Shown here piece after piece: positions 8,672 through 16,437 of a stretch of 64,000 bases of DNA (the stretch's first letter is position 1; each line of letters opens with the position of its first letter). The stretch is taken from assembly GCF_019042735.1 (NCBI RefSeq), contig NZ_JAHQCR010000053.1, positions 1 to 64,000 on the forward strand, given 5' to 3'. The stretch is from Evansella alkalicola. GTDB taxonomy: Bacteria; Bacillota; Bacilli; Bacillales; Salisediminibacteriaceae. The notes under the pieces are model-generated. The model did not search any database and was not told the DNA's origin. It was given only the letters and a program-made list of their open reading frames with translations. A program made the position numbers and the translations under genes.

Positions 8672-8723
8672 CAAAAAATAAAAAGGGGCTGAGAATGGCC
8701 TTAAACAGCCTTCTCAACCCCTT
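8672..8723 (-). terminator. Terminator of the Na/Pi transporter gene
   Basis: AAGGGG-TGAGAA-GGC pairs with GCC-TTCTCA-CCCCTT (8683-8723). On the reverse strand it is followed by T-rich sequence. Confidence 0.82.
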
Positions 8724-8748
8724 CCTCACATATTCCCTTAACCGCTTC

Positions 8749-10371
8749 TTATTCTTCTCCAATAACCGTTTCTGCAATGTTTACAGCGTGGTCACCGATA
8801 CGTTCTAGGTTAGAGATCATATCCACAAATGTAATACCTGCAGATGCCTCACAGCTTCCTTCATTTAAACGCATGATATGTTTTTTACGAAGCTGACGTT
8901 CCATCTTATCGATCTTCTCTTCTTTTAATACAACAGCCCTTGCTTCAGCAATATCATCATTATCTAGAGCCTTTAGAGTTTGTCCAACTGTTTCAATCGT
9001 TAAATCAAACATTTCCTGTAAGTCTTGTTGTGCCAACTCAGAAACTTTTACTTTGTTAGTTACTTGGTATTCAGCCAATTCAATAATGTTTTCCATATGG
9101 TCACCGATTCGTTCAATATCCCTTACTGTGTCCATCAATGTGGAGTGTAATCTAGAATCGTGTGCTGACAAGGAATTTGCTGAAATCTTTACTAAGTAAT
9201 CCGTAATTTTACGGTCAAGGTTATTAACCGCGTCCTCAAACTGGTAGGTCATTTCCGCATGTCGCTTCACCTTTGTTGTAACAAACTTGGAAGCTTCCAC
9301 TAGCCCTTGCTCTGCTAGCTCACCCATTCGGAGCGTTTCCTTCTTGGCTTGTCCTAAGGCAATCGCAGAGGACTGCTGGATTAAGACTGGATCTAAATGC
9401 TGTGCTTTATATTCAATCACCGTTTCTTTACCAGGAATGATCTTAGTTACTAAGAATGCTAACAATCCAATGAAAGGCAGTTGAATGATCACGTTTGACG
9501 CGTTAAAAATACCGTGTGCAACTGCAATCGTCATTTCAGGGTTCAAGTTCCACTGTTCTTGTAAAAATGCAATCATGGCAATATAAGGACGTATGACAAT
9601 TAACACAAGGATGGTCCCTATCATATTAAAGAGTACGTGCGTCAATGCTGCACGCTTTGCTGCAATAGAAGCCCCTAGCGCTGCTAAAACAGCAGTAATT
9701 GTCGTACCAATGTTGTCACCAAATAATACTGGTAAAGCTGCATCTAACGTCATTGCTCCCTGTGCAAAAAGCTGTTGAAGCAATCCGATAGCAGCGGAAG
9801 AGCTTTGAACACTTACTGTAAAAATCGTACCGATAAGGACACCTAATAAAGGATGCTCACTCATAGATACTGTTAATTCCATAAATAGATCAAGTTCTCT
9901 TAATGGTTTCAATCCTTCACCCATGAGATTTAACCCATAGAACAATGCCCCAAAACCAAAGAATACTTGTCCAATGTTGTTGGCTTTTTTATTTTTTAAG
10001 AAGAAAATCAAGAATGTACCAACGGCAATAATCGGTAATGCGTAATCAGAAATTTTTAAACCAATAATAAATGCAGTAATTGTTGTCCCTACGTTCGCAC
10101 CCATGATAACACCAATGGATTGTCTGAGAGACATGAATCCAGCGTTAACAAGACCAATGGCCAATACTGTCGTACCAGTACTTGTTTGTAAAAGCACGGT
10201 TACGATAATACCAGCAAGTACCCCCATCAGTGGGTTACTAGTGAATTTATCCAATATTTCACGGAGTCTGTCTCCTGCTGTTTTTTGCAGGCCATCCCCC
10301 ATGAACTTGATTCCAAATAGGAATATAGCTAATCCACCCAAAAACATAAAGATAAGGTCTCTTAAATCCAA
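8749..10371 (-). CDS. Na/Pi cotransporter family protein with C-terminal PhoU domain
   Basis: The 540-residue protein has an N-terminal membrane half with the two inverted Na_Pi_cotrans repeats, marked by QTSTGTT (residues 62-68) and QSSSAA (about 190), and a cytoplasmic PhoU-like helical half (about 340-540) with ERIGDHMENI and ERIGDHAVNI. It matches the YqeW/NptA type. The family takes up phosphate with sodium, and the PhoU part probably senses or controls it. TTG start nine bases after AAGGGG. A polyphosphate pair (ppx-ppk) lies 18 kb away. The substrate is inferred from the family. Confidence 0.9.
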   Translation of the reverse strand: MDLRDLIFMFLGGLAIFLFGIKFMGDGLQKTAGDRLREILDKFTSNPLMGVLAGIIVTVLLQTSTGTTVLAIGLVNAGFMSLRQSIGVIMGANVGTTITAFIIGLKISDYALPIIAVGTFLIFFLKNKKANNIGQVFFGFGALFYGLNLMGEGLKPLRELDLFMELTVSMSEHPLLGVLIGTIFTVSVQSSSAAIGLLQQLFAQGAMTLDAALPVLFGDNIGTTITAVLAALGASIAAKRAALTHVLFNMIGTILVLIVIRPYIAMIAFLQEQWNLNPEMTIAVAHGIFNASNVIIQLPFIGLLAFLVTKIIPGKETVIEYKAQHLDPVLIQQSSAIALGQAKKETLRMGELAEQGLVEASKFVTTKVKRHAEMTYQFEDAVNNLDRKITDYLVKISANSLSAHDSRLHSTLMDTVRDIERIGDHMENIIELAEYQVTNKVKVSELAQQDLQEMFDLTIETVGQTLKALDNDDIAEARAVVLKEEKIDKMERQLRKKHIMRLNEGSCEASAGITFVDMISNLERIGDHAVNIAETVIGEE

Positions 10372-10637
10372 TCAATTCATCCCCTTAATTCATCAAGTTT
10401 CTATCTAGTTCGTCACCTTAGACAATGTTACATGTCATTTATTAATTCATTATTAATGAATTGTAAAGATTTTGTTAAGATTCTTAACAAAGAGTCATAG
10501 CGGGTATAATTTCCTCAGGCTTGTACTTGTCTTTTTTGTCATATATTCGTTAAAATAGCATTTAGAGACTTTTATTATCCTCCCATTTACAAACAGATAT
10601 TAAAAAAAATGAGTTGAACTAACGAAGGAGAGAAGAA

Positions 10638-11414
10638 ATGAATATTATCCAGCAATTTATTAAAAGCTTATATTCTCCAGAAACCATTGCGAAATTCCGC
10701 ATGCAAAAGATAGGGAAAACAATCCTTTACGTATTCTTCCTTATGTTCCTTGTAACAATACCACCTGCCATCGTCTTAGGCTCAGGTATTTCTTCCATTT
10801 ACGATAAGGCAGAAACGCATCTTGTTAACACATTCCCTGATTTTACAATCGAAAACGGTGTTTTACACGCAGATATAGATGAACCAATCATTGTAGAAGA
10901 TGATGGAGAATATATTATCTTTGATCCTAATGGGGAATTAAGGATCGATGAAATAAATGATTATGGCAATGCCTTTGCATTATTAGAGCGAGAAGTAGCC
11001 TTTGTTTCTGGAGGGATACATGAAGGAATTAGCTACCAAGATTTCGGTATAACGATCGCTAAACCGGAATTAGTGGAGTTAGTAGAAAACTTAGGTGGGA
11101 TCCTCCCACTCATCATCGGACTTCTCATTTTCTTTATTTACGTCTTTACAACAGGTATGAAATTCGTTGGCATCTTTGCCCTTTCACTAATTGGGTTGTT
11201 CTTGAGTAAAAGGAATGCACCACAGTTAAGCTATAAAAACCTTTGGGTGATTTCCGCCTATACTGTGACAATGCCGACCGTCCTTTTTGCAATCATTGAT
11301 ATATTGCAAATTTCCATTCCTTTTTCATTCACCATATACTGGGTAATCGCAATTATGATGCTTTACTTTGTGTTTGGTCACATTAACAAACCACGAGGAG
11401 CAACACACGAATAA
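10638..11414 (+). CDS. DUF1189 family membrane protein (YqgB-like)
   Basis: The 258-residue protein has one N-terminal membrane helix (about 27-47), an extracytoplasmic acidic domain (about 50-150) and four further hydrophobic helices (about 155-250). The opening NIIQQFIKSLYSPETIAKFR is typical of DUF1189, of unknown function. The position near sodA agrees with B. subtilis yqgB. It starts at ATG after AAGGAGAG and ends in its own terminator. Confidence 0.78.
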   Translation: MNIIQQFIKSLYSPETIAKFRMQKIGKTILYVFFLMFLVTIPPAIVLGSGISSIYDKAETHLVNTFPDFTIENGVLHADIDEPIIVEDDGEYIIFDPNGELRIDEINDYGNAFALLEREVAFVSGGIHEGISYQDFGITIAKPELVELVENLGGILPLIIGLLIFFIYVFTTGMKFVGIFALSLIGLFLSKRNAPQLSYKNLWVISAYTVTMPTVLFAIIDILQISIPFSFTIYWVIAIMMLYFVFGHINKPRGATHE

Positions 11415-11440
11415 TTTTTGAAAAAAATAGGTTTTAAAGG

Positions 11441-11478
11441 GCACTCCATGGGGTATATTGCTATCGTGGAGTGCTGTT
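11441..11478 (+). terminator. Terminator of the DUF1189 gene
   Basis: An 8-bp perfect stem (11441-11448 with 11467-11474) is followed by a T-rich stretch. Confidence 0.75.
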
Positions 11479-11479
11479 T

Positions 11480-11846
11480 CTTTGTATTTTAATACATCTC
11501 CCAGGACATTGAGTATTAGTTTTGTATGCCCTCATAATACAATTACTCAATAAATTTTATTAGCTTAAAAACTTATAACCATGTATAGATTTATTTTGGG
11601 GAATCCTTTACATATTTATAAAAAAGCCGATATTAATCATAGCAAATATAGAATAGTCCTAATTTTCCAAGATTCAGATATTTTTTTCAACATTTTTAGT
11701 ACGGTATAAAAAAATTATGATATATTAATTATATCTAATATTTATTCTACAACAGTCATAAAACCTTTTTTCCCACCGACAGATATAATACTAGATGGCT
11801 TTAGTTAGAATAGTGAATGCACCTACAAGAAAAGGGGTTATGAAAC
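11480..11846. other. AT-rich upstream region of sinR
   Basis: About 370 very AT-rich bases. A TATAAT near 11785 suggests the sinR promoter, without a clear -35. No sinI frame occurs directly upstream of sinR, unlike B. subtilis. Confidence 0.4.
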
Positions 11847-12173
11847 ATGATTGGAGAACGTGTACAGCGGTATCGAAAGGAAGCGGGAATGACACTCACT
11901 GAGTTGGCAGAAAGAGCTGGTGTTGCAAAGTCCTACTTGAGCGCATTGGAGCGGAACATCCAGACAAATCCTTCGGTACAATTCCTAGAAAAAATTGCGT
12001 CAGAATTAAATATAACGATCGATCATCTCTTAAAGGATTTATCTGCACAAGAAGAGCAAGATTTAGATAGCGAGTGGAAAAAGCTTGTGGAAGAAGCAAT
12101 GAACTCAGGCGTATCCAAAGAAGAATTCCGTGAGTTTCTCGAGTTCAACAAATGGAAATTGCAACAAAAATAA
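11847..12173 (+). CDS. sinR: Biofilm master repressor SinR
   Basis: The 108-residue protein opens with MIGERVQRYRKEAG and has the XRE helix-turn-helix VAKSYLSALERN (about residues 26-37). A C-terminal SinI-like dimerisation segment starts at LDSEW (73-77) and continues LVEEAMNSGVSKEEFREFL. Both halves match B. subtilis SinR, a DNA-binding repressor of matrix operons that SinI antagonises through the C-terminal helices. It faces the tasA operon end to end. Candidate operators (GTTCTTT) lie upstream of tasA, and sinI itself is 4.3 kb away at 16438-16572. Its own terminator follows. Confidence 0.93.
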   Translation: MIGERVQRYRKEAGMTLTELAERAGVAKSYLSALERNIQTNPSVQFLEKIASELNITIDHLLKDLSAQEEQDLDSEWKKLVEEAMNSGVSKEEFREFLEFNKWKLQQK

Positions 12174-12175
12174 AG

Positions 12176-12200
12176 CCTCCCAACAGTGGGAGGTTTGTTT
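12176..12200 (+). terminator. Terminator of sinR
   Basis: CCTCCCA/TGGGAGG stem (12176-12193) followed by TTTGTTTTT. Confidence 0.9.
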
Positions 12201-12215
12201 TTATGTGCCATTTCT

Positions 12216-12341
12216 CAACAACCTCTTCGCTTTCCGCGGACGATCCACGAGCCTCCTCGGCCCGTCGCAATTCAGGAAGATTACTCAAGCCTGCGGGGTC
12301 TCGTTTGGCTCGTTCTTCCGCAGGAGTCTCAAAGGTTGTTG
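12216..12341. repeat. Dispersed intergenic repeat, GC-rich 'CCGCGG...CCGCAGGAGTCTC' family
   Basis: A 126-bp island of unusually high GC, bounded by a perfect 9-bp inverted pair, CAACAACCT (12216-12224) and AGGTTGTTG (12333-12341). It shares the blocks GAGCCTCCTCG, CTGCGGGGTCT and CCGCAGGAGTCTC with the element at 32593-32766. A degenerate piece with CGCTTTCCGTG occurs near 22790. It has no gene and resembles a miniature mobile or hairpin repeat common in Bacillaceae intergenic regions. Confidence 0.75.
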
Positions 12342-12455
12342 CTTATGGCAATTTTATTTTTTATATACAATATTAAAGTAGTAGGTTATTAACTATAAAT
12401 AAATATACAATAAGATAATTTCTGACCTTTAACTACACCTTTCTCATAATTATAA

Positions 12456-12488
12456 AACCCTCAATATTTGTAACAAATACCAAGGGTT
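12456..12488 (-). terminator. Terminator at the end of the tasA operon
   Basis: AACCCT (12456-12461) pairs with AGGGTT (12483-12488), with an inner TATTTGT/ACAAATA pair, just past the last stop of the operon. Confidence 0.7.
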
Positions 12489-12499
12489 CTTAAAATCAT

Positions 12500-13171
12500 C
12501 TATTCTACTTTTATACTCTTTTTGCGATTCCAAAAGTACATTGCAGATCCTGCAATAAGTACGATGAATCCAACTACGAGATAGTTATAGGAATTTGTCG
12601 CAGTTGCAGGAAGAATATGTCCGTCCTCCGGCTCTTCCTCAAGGACTTCGTCATCAATAGGAGTTTGTGATATTCCGTCTACAACTTCAGGCAATTCCCC
12701 TTCCGCTATAAACAAAAACTCTACTTCCACTTCTAATCCTTGATAATCATTCCCTAAATGCGTTGGGAAATAAACTGTTAGGGAGAAATCCTCTTCATGG
12801 AGCGCTTGTAATGGTCTCGGATCAAAACCTGTGAAATCACCTAAGCTACCTTCATAAAGGACATCACCATCAGCATTCTGTAACTCTAATTCTAAAACAT
12901 TATAGAGTTTTTCAGAGCCACTATTTCTACTAGCAATCATGTGGTAGGAGAAGTCTTCCTCTCCCCTATTTTGTATCGTTAGTTCTCTATCCGCCCAATC
13001 CCCAGGTTTCATATTCGTCACTTCAAAAAGGACACTTTCTGGTGTTGTAGTGATAATAACAGGTACCTCATCAGCGAACGTCCTATTATTTTGTTGTACA
13101 CTCAGAATAAATACTAGAACTACCAGAAAGCTAGAGATCCCCATAAACACTAGTTTTAGTTTCTTTGGCAT
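12500..13171 (-). CDS. LPXTA cell-wall-anchored protein of the TasA operon
   Basis: The 223-residue protein has an N-terminal signal/membrane segment (about 7-28), a TasA-like beta domain with MKPGDWADRELTIQNRG (compare LKPGDWMPRSFELQNNG in TasA), an acidic stretch, and a C-terminal sorting signal: LPATATN (about 188-194), a hydrophobic helix (about 197-214) and the basic end RKKS. This is a sortase substrate layout with Ala in place of Gly. It follows sipW by 31 bases behind a GAGGGTGAT site, so it is the fourth gene of tasA-tapA-sipW. I infer that it links the amyloid matrix to the wall. The cognate sortase is not in this window. Confidence 0.8.
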   Translation of the reverse strand: MPKKLKLVFMGISSFLVVLVFILSVQQNNRTFADEVPVIITTTPESVLFEVTNMKPGDWADRELTIQNRGEEDFSYHMIASRNSGSEKLYNVLELELQNADGDVLYEGSLGDFTGFDPRPLQALHEEDFSLTVYFPTHLGNDYQGLEVEVEFLFIAEGELPEVVDGISQTPIDDEVLEEEPEDGHILPATATNSYNYLVVGFIVLIAGSAMYFWNRKKSIKVE

Positions 13172-13202
13172 ATCATCACCCTCTTAACGATGGTTACCCA
13201 TC

Positions 13203-13814
13203 TCATTTTAATGACTCTGATAGTTCTTCTAGCTCTCTAGTTCTTTCTGAGCGATCTTTTCTCTTATTAGTTCTTTCCATTTCACTGATACCTTGCCAGA
13301 TTGTAAACCCTGCATAAAAAATGAGTAGAAGACCGGGCACGATTAAGAGTAATGCGCCCCCTTCTTTTGATTGAGCAAAACTAGCTATATAACCAACATA
13401 TGGAATTGTAAAACCTGAATACTTTGCCACAACATTTTCAGATAATACTAATTCACTATCCGGTGCAGCATTCGCATCCCCTTTTGTTTCGTACATCACG
13501 TGATCTCCACTATGAATCACATCAATAATTCTATGTGTAATTAACATGTTTTCCCGTTCCATAAAGGTGATAATATCCCCTTCTTGAAATCTTGTCATAT
13601 CACCACCTGGTTCAACAGCGATAATTGATCCAGTTTTAAACTCCGGTTCCATGGATCCTGATAAAACAGTCTTGATTTGATAACCAAATACTTCAGGTTC
13701 TCCTCCTGAGGCTTGTGTAGTAATCACTACAAAAACCATGAATATAAGGGAAACGAATAGCGCGAAAGTAATAAATCCACTAGTGATTTTTTTCAAGATT
13801 TTTAATTGCTTCAT
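13203..13814 (-). CDS. sipW: ER-type signal peptidase I SipW
   Basis: The 203-residue membrane protease has an N-terminal membrane anchor, the catalytic serine in LSGSMEPEF, and a histidine in LITHRIIDV where bacterial-type enzymes have lysine. This is the archaeal/eukaryotic-like class that processes TasA and TapA in Bacillus. A second membrane helix lies near the C-terminus (about 150-175). The start MKQLKIL is four bases past the tapA stop, so translation is probably coupled; longer upstream starts would overlap tapA. Position inside the matrix operon supports the name. Confidence 0.92.
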   Translation of the reverse strand: MKQLKILKKITSGFITFALFVSLIFMVFVVITTQASGGEPEVFGYQIKTVLSGSMEPEFKTGSIIAVEPGGDMTRFQEGDIITFMERENMLITHRIIDVIHSGDHVMYETKGDANAAPDSELVLSENVVAKYSGFTIPYVGYIASFAQSKEGGALLLIVPGLLLIFYAGFTIWQGISEMERTNKRKDRSERTRELEELSESLK

Positions 13815-13818
13815 AGTT

Positions 13819-14679
13819 TTAGTCACCGCCCCCATCAGTTTGCTTGTCAGCATTGGAATCTTTGCTTTCTTTTTCTTCCTCATTTTGTTCTTGATCTTTT
13901 ATATTCTCTTTTTCTTTTTCTGCATCTTTATCTTTCTCTATATCATCTGATGTATCTTTATCCTCTTTAGATTTAGAGTCACCTTCCGACTCATCTTTTG
14001 ATTCTTCTTGCTGTTCCGCTTCTTTTTTGTCTTCGACTGAATCATCTTTTTTCTTAGCTTCGTCAGAAGTTTTTTCAGACTCATCAATTTCATTTTCTAC
14101 TTCTTGTTCTATAACATCTCCATTATCTTCTTCCACTTCTTCATTATTATCCTTACTAGCATTACAGTTCACATGTACCTTTTCGCTCCAGATTTCTTCA
14201 TTTTTCCCTTCATAGTCAGGTAATTGGTAAGCTTTAAACTTGTAGAAACCATTTTCTTCAGCTTCATATTCGAGTTCCACACGTTCACCAGCAGCAAGGT
14301 GGTCAATTGTCCCTTCGTATACTTTCTCCCCATGTTTATTACTCGGGTTACCAGACTCCACATAATAAACTTCAAATGTAGTTGGTGAAGTCATGTCTTC
14401 ACCTCTATTCTTTAATTCAACACTAATATAGGTAGGTGCACACACTTTTAAATTTTGTGTTTTTTTACTCGTAAAATCTAAATCACTACCATCCCACCAA
14501 TACTCTGCTGAGGAAATGGTTACTTGCGTATTGTTTTTATTGCTGTAGTATGCCTCTGTTCCAGAAGTTAATAAAGACAATGAAAATACCGTGGCGTACC
14601 AAATTGCCAATACTTGGGCGAGAATAACAACCTTCTTGAACCTTGACTTATTTTTTGCGATGCGCAAACTTCTCACCAT
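13819..14679 (-). CDS. tapA: TasA anchoring/assembly protein TapA (YqxM)
   Basis: The 286-residue protein has a basic N-terminus, a hydrophobic signal (about 17-38) ending with a SipW-type site around GTEAYYSN, and a folded domain with a lone cysteine pair (Cys79 region KVCAPTYI and VNCNAS) typical of TapA. A long C-terminal tail of about 110 residues, nearly all Glu, Asp, Lys, Ser and Asn, replaces the repeats seen in B. subtilis. TapA helps TasA fibres assemble and attach. Good GAGGAGG site seven bases before ATG. Here it follows tasA rather than preceding it. Confidence 0.88.
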   Translation of the reverse strand: MVRSLRIAKNKSRFKKVVILAQVLAIWYATVFSLSLLTSGTEAYYSNKNNTQVTISSAEYWWDGSDLDFTSKKTQNLKVCAPTYISVELKNRGEDMTSPTTFEVYYVESGNPSNKHGEKVYEGTIDHLAAGERVELEYEAEENGFYKFKAYQLPDYEGKNEEIWSEKVHVNCNASKDNNEEVEEDNGDVIEQEVENEIDESEKTSDEAKKKDDSVEDKKEAEQQEESKDESEGDSKSKEDKDTSDDIEKDKDAEKEKENIKDQEQNEEEKESKDSNADKQTDGGGD

Positions 14680-14720
14680 TCATTCCTCCTCTATGTAAAA
14701 CAAAATAATGAAGTATATAG

Positions 14721-14778
14721 CTTTATTTACTATCATAAATATACAAATAGACTTGTAGATTTATGATAGTAAATAAAG
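14721..14778 (-). repeat. 20-bp perfect inverted repeat between tasA and tapA
   Basis: CTTTATTTACTATCATAAAT at 14721-14740 is exactly complementary to 14759-14778, with an 18-base loop. In RNA it is an AT-rich 20-bp hairpin in the tasA-tapA spacer. It could protect the upstream tasA message from 3' decay or be a remnant of a small repeat. Confidence 0.85.
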
Positions 14779-14782
14779 ATTG

Positions 14783-14810
14783 GGAAAGATGAGGGGCTCC
14801 TCACCTTTCC
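14783..14810 (-). terminator. Attenuator-like hairpin after tasA
   Basis: GGAAAG and TGAGG pair with CCTCA and CTTTCC around a GGCT loop, 15 bases past the tasA stop. The following T content is modest, which fits partial termination giving more tasA than tapA message. Confidence 0.6.
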
Positions 14811-14824
14811 ACTTTTTAATCAAA

Positions 14825-15508
14825 TTATCTTTCTTCACCGTCAGTTTGGAATCCTTCGAATGTCCACGTAAGGTCAAGATTTAGACCTTGGAGGTCATTT
14901 TGACGCTCGTCTGTATCGTTGAAACGGAATTGAACATCAAAGTCAGCTGTTCCACCTGCTGTAATACCTGTAACTTCTTCAGGAATATCATCATATTGTG
15001 CTGGTCCAACCCAACCAATAAACGGAATCCAAATCAGACCTGGCTGTGTCATTACAGTTTCCATATCAATTTTTGTAGCTAAATCTTCAGGTGTTAGATT
15101 TGCTAAATCGTATAATGAAACTTCAAATAACACTTCATAATCCTCATCACCAGATGTGTTATTTAGGAATTGGACATAAAGTTGTTCTGCATATGCATCA
15201 GCAAGTCCAGGAACCACTGCATCTCCATCACTATCAGTTACTGAGTATTCAGTATTTAGATTAACATACTTGATATCCAATGACCCATTGTTTTGAAGTT
15301 CAAAGCTTCTTGGCATCCAGTCACCTGGTTTTAGATTCTCCATTGGTACCTGAACAACTGGATCAACATCTAAATCAATTGTTCCTGACGCAAATGTGTT
15401 AGTTTGAGTTGCAGTGTCACTGAAGTATGCGAACGTTCCTCCTCCGATCAATGAAATACCTAATGCTGCTGACAGAATCCCCATGCTTAATTTCTTTTTA
15501 ATACTCAA
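14825..15508 (-). CDS. tasA: Amyloid matrix fibre protein TasA (camelysin family)
   Basis: The 227-residue secreted protein starts KKKLSMGILSAALGISLIGG and has the SipW cleavage context TFAYFSDTATQTNTFASG (about residues 25-42), diagnostic for TasA/CalY. The beta-rich body carries LKPGDWMPRSFELQNNG and ends in LDLTWTFEG. TasA forms the protein fibres of the biofilm. TTG start seven bases after GGGAGG. It is the first gene of a tasA-tapA-sipW-LPXTA operon, preceded by a hairpin leader and several SinR heptamers. It is somewhat shorter than the 261-residue B. subtilis protein. Confidence 0.93.
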   Translation of the reverse strand: MSIKKKLSMGILSAALGISLIGGGTFAYFSDTATQTNTFASGTIDLDVDPVVQVPMENLKPGDWMPRSFELQNNGSLDIKYVNLNTEYSVTDSDGDAVVPGLADAYAEQLYVQFLNNTSGDEDYEVLFEVSLYDLANLTPEDLATKIDMETVMTQPGLIWIPFIGWVGPAQYDDIPEEVTGITAGGTADFDVQFRFNDTDERQNDLQGLNLDLTWTFEGFQTDGEER

Positions 15509-15553
15509 AACAATTCCTCCCTTTCACCCTTTTGGGTATGTAATATTTATGTG

Positions 15554-15575
15554 AATCTTTGCATCTGCAAAGATT
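15554..15575 (-). promoter_or_regulatory. 5' leader hairpin of tasA
   Basis: AATCTTTGC (15554-15562) and GCAAAGATT (15567-15575) form a 9-bp stem with a 4-base loop in the untranslated leader, about 45 bases before the start codon. This is a plausible mRNA stabiliser. Confidence 0.6.
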
Positions 15576-15601
15576 TCAACCAATTCATATTAGCGCTCCT
15601 C

Positions 15602-15823
15602 GTTCTTTTTAAAGAAAGCATTCAAGAATTACCCGTTATCCATAGGTTCTTTATAACGAATTGTTATTATATGGCTAGTATAGGCTATAGTTTATAAAAT
15701 GAAAAATCGTATATACGGTTATTTATGCGATATAAAGAACTAAATACTTTAAAAATCTCTCTAATACTCTAAATATCTGAATTTTTCAAAAAAAATACAT
15801 TATTTTGTTCTTTTTTTAGAACG
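15602..15823. promoter_or_regulatory. Cluster of SinR operator heptamers upstream of tasA
   Basis: GTTCTTT, the core SinR site, occurs exactly at 15602-15608, 15646-15652 and 15807-15813 on the forward strand, and as AAAGAAC at 15734-15740. A one-off TTAGAAC is at 15817-15823. A reverse-strand TATAAT at about 15665-15670 lies between the sites and could be the tasA -10, though its -35 is weak. Random sequence of this length should hold far fewer than one exact copy. Together with the flanking sinR this supports direct repression of the operon. Confidence 0.75.
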
Positions 15824-15976
15824 GATTGGTAGGCTATAAAACTATTACTTAAAGCCCTTAAAAGATGGATATTTAAATTTCAAGCTTTATTTTACCTACC
15901 TGTGAACAATACTTCGTCCCTCATACTACTTAGGACTTCAAAAAAATGTAATTTAGATCCTCAAATTAATCCGTAA

Positions 15977-15992
15977 ATTCTTTATAAAGAAT
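15977..15992. promoter_or_regulatory. 16-bp palindrome with SinR-like half sites
   Basis: ATTCTTTATAAAGAAT is a perfect palindrome built of two heptamers one base off the SinR core, 125 bases before the HTH gene at 16118. It may link that gene to SinR. Confidence 0.4.
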
Positions 15993-16117
15993 ATTTTTCA
16001 TAAGTTTTACCATTATTACTTTAAAATCCTCCTATTTTCTCATTTTCCAAACATATATATGTGCGTTATAATGAACAAAGAATGTTAACATGCATACTTG
16101 GGAAAGGAGGGGTACAT

Positions 16118-16354
16118 ATGACGATTGGAGATATGATTCGCAGGCGTCGTAAGGAGAAGGGTATTTCCTTATCTGAGCTGTCTAGGATGACTGGCGTATC
16201 GAAGTCTTATCTAAGTTATATTGAGCGGGGGATGAAGCAGAATCCATCTATTGACGTGGTGAAGCGGATCTTTCACTCATTAAATCTGCCAATCACAGTC
16301 CTTACTTCCCTTGAAGAAGAAAATCCTAAAGCAGTGAATGATTTTCATCGATAA
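16118..16354 (+). CDS. Short SinR/SlrR-like XRE regulator (HTH only)
   Basis: The 78-residue protein is essentially one helix-turn-helix domain: MTIGDMIRRRRKEKGISLSE, then GVSKSYLSYIERG. It resembles the DNA-binding half of SinR (GVAKSYLSALERN at 11847-12173) but has no C-terminal SinI-type helices. It should therefore bind DNA but not SinI. The ATG follows AAAGGAGG by eight bases; a longer frame upstream lacks a site. It converges on sinI across a shared palindromic terminator. A role in matrix or motility control is inferred from position. Confidence 0.82.
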   Translation: MTIGDMIRRRRKEKGISLSELSRMTGVSKSYLSYIERGMKQNPSIDVVKRIFHSLNLPITVLTSLEEENPKAVNDFHR

Positions 16355-16399
16355 GAGGAAAGTATATATATCCCAATTAACTACACTGACTAAAAAAAG

Positions 16400-16435
16400 A
16401 AAAACCACTTTTAACAATTGTTAAAAGTGGTTTTT
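16400..16435. terminator. Bidirectional terminator between the HTH gene and sinI
   Basis: A 36-base perfect palindrome centred on CAATTG, with A5 at one end and T5 at the other, so it works for both converging genes. Confidence 0.9.
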
Positions 16436-16437
16436 CT

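Noticed and set aside
11480..11846. Search for a sinI gene directly upstream of sinR
   Set aside because: No frame with an LDSEW-type core was found there; the only sinI is at 16438-16572.
12130..12392. Three overlapping short open frames after sinR
   Set aside because: They lie in the sinR terminator and the GC-rich dispersed repeat; composition alone explains them.
16400..16435. 36-base palindrome as a SinR-type operator
   Set aside because: It lacks the GTTCTTT core, sits between two converging stops and ends in A5/T5, so a shared terminator explains it.
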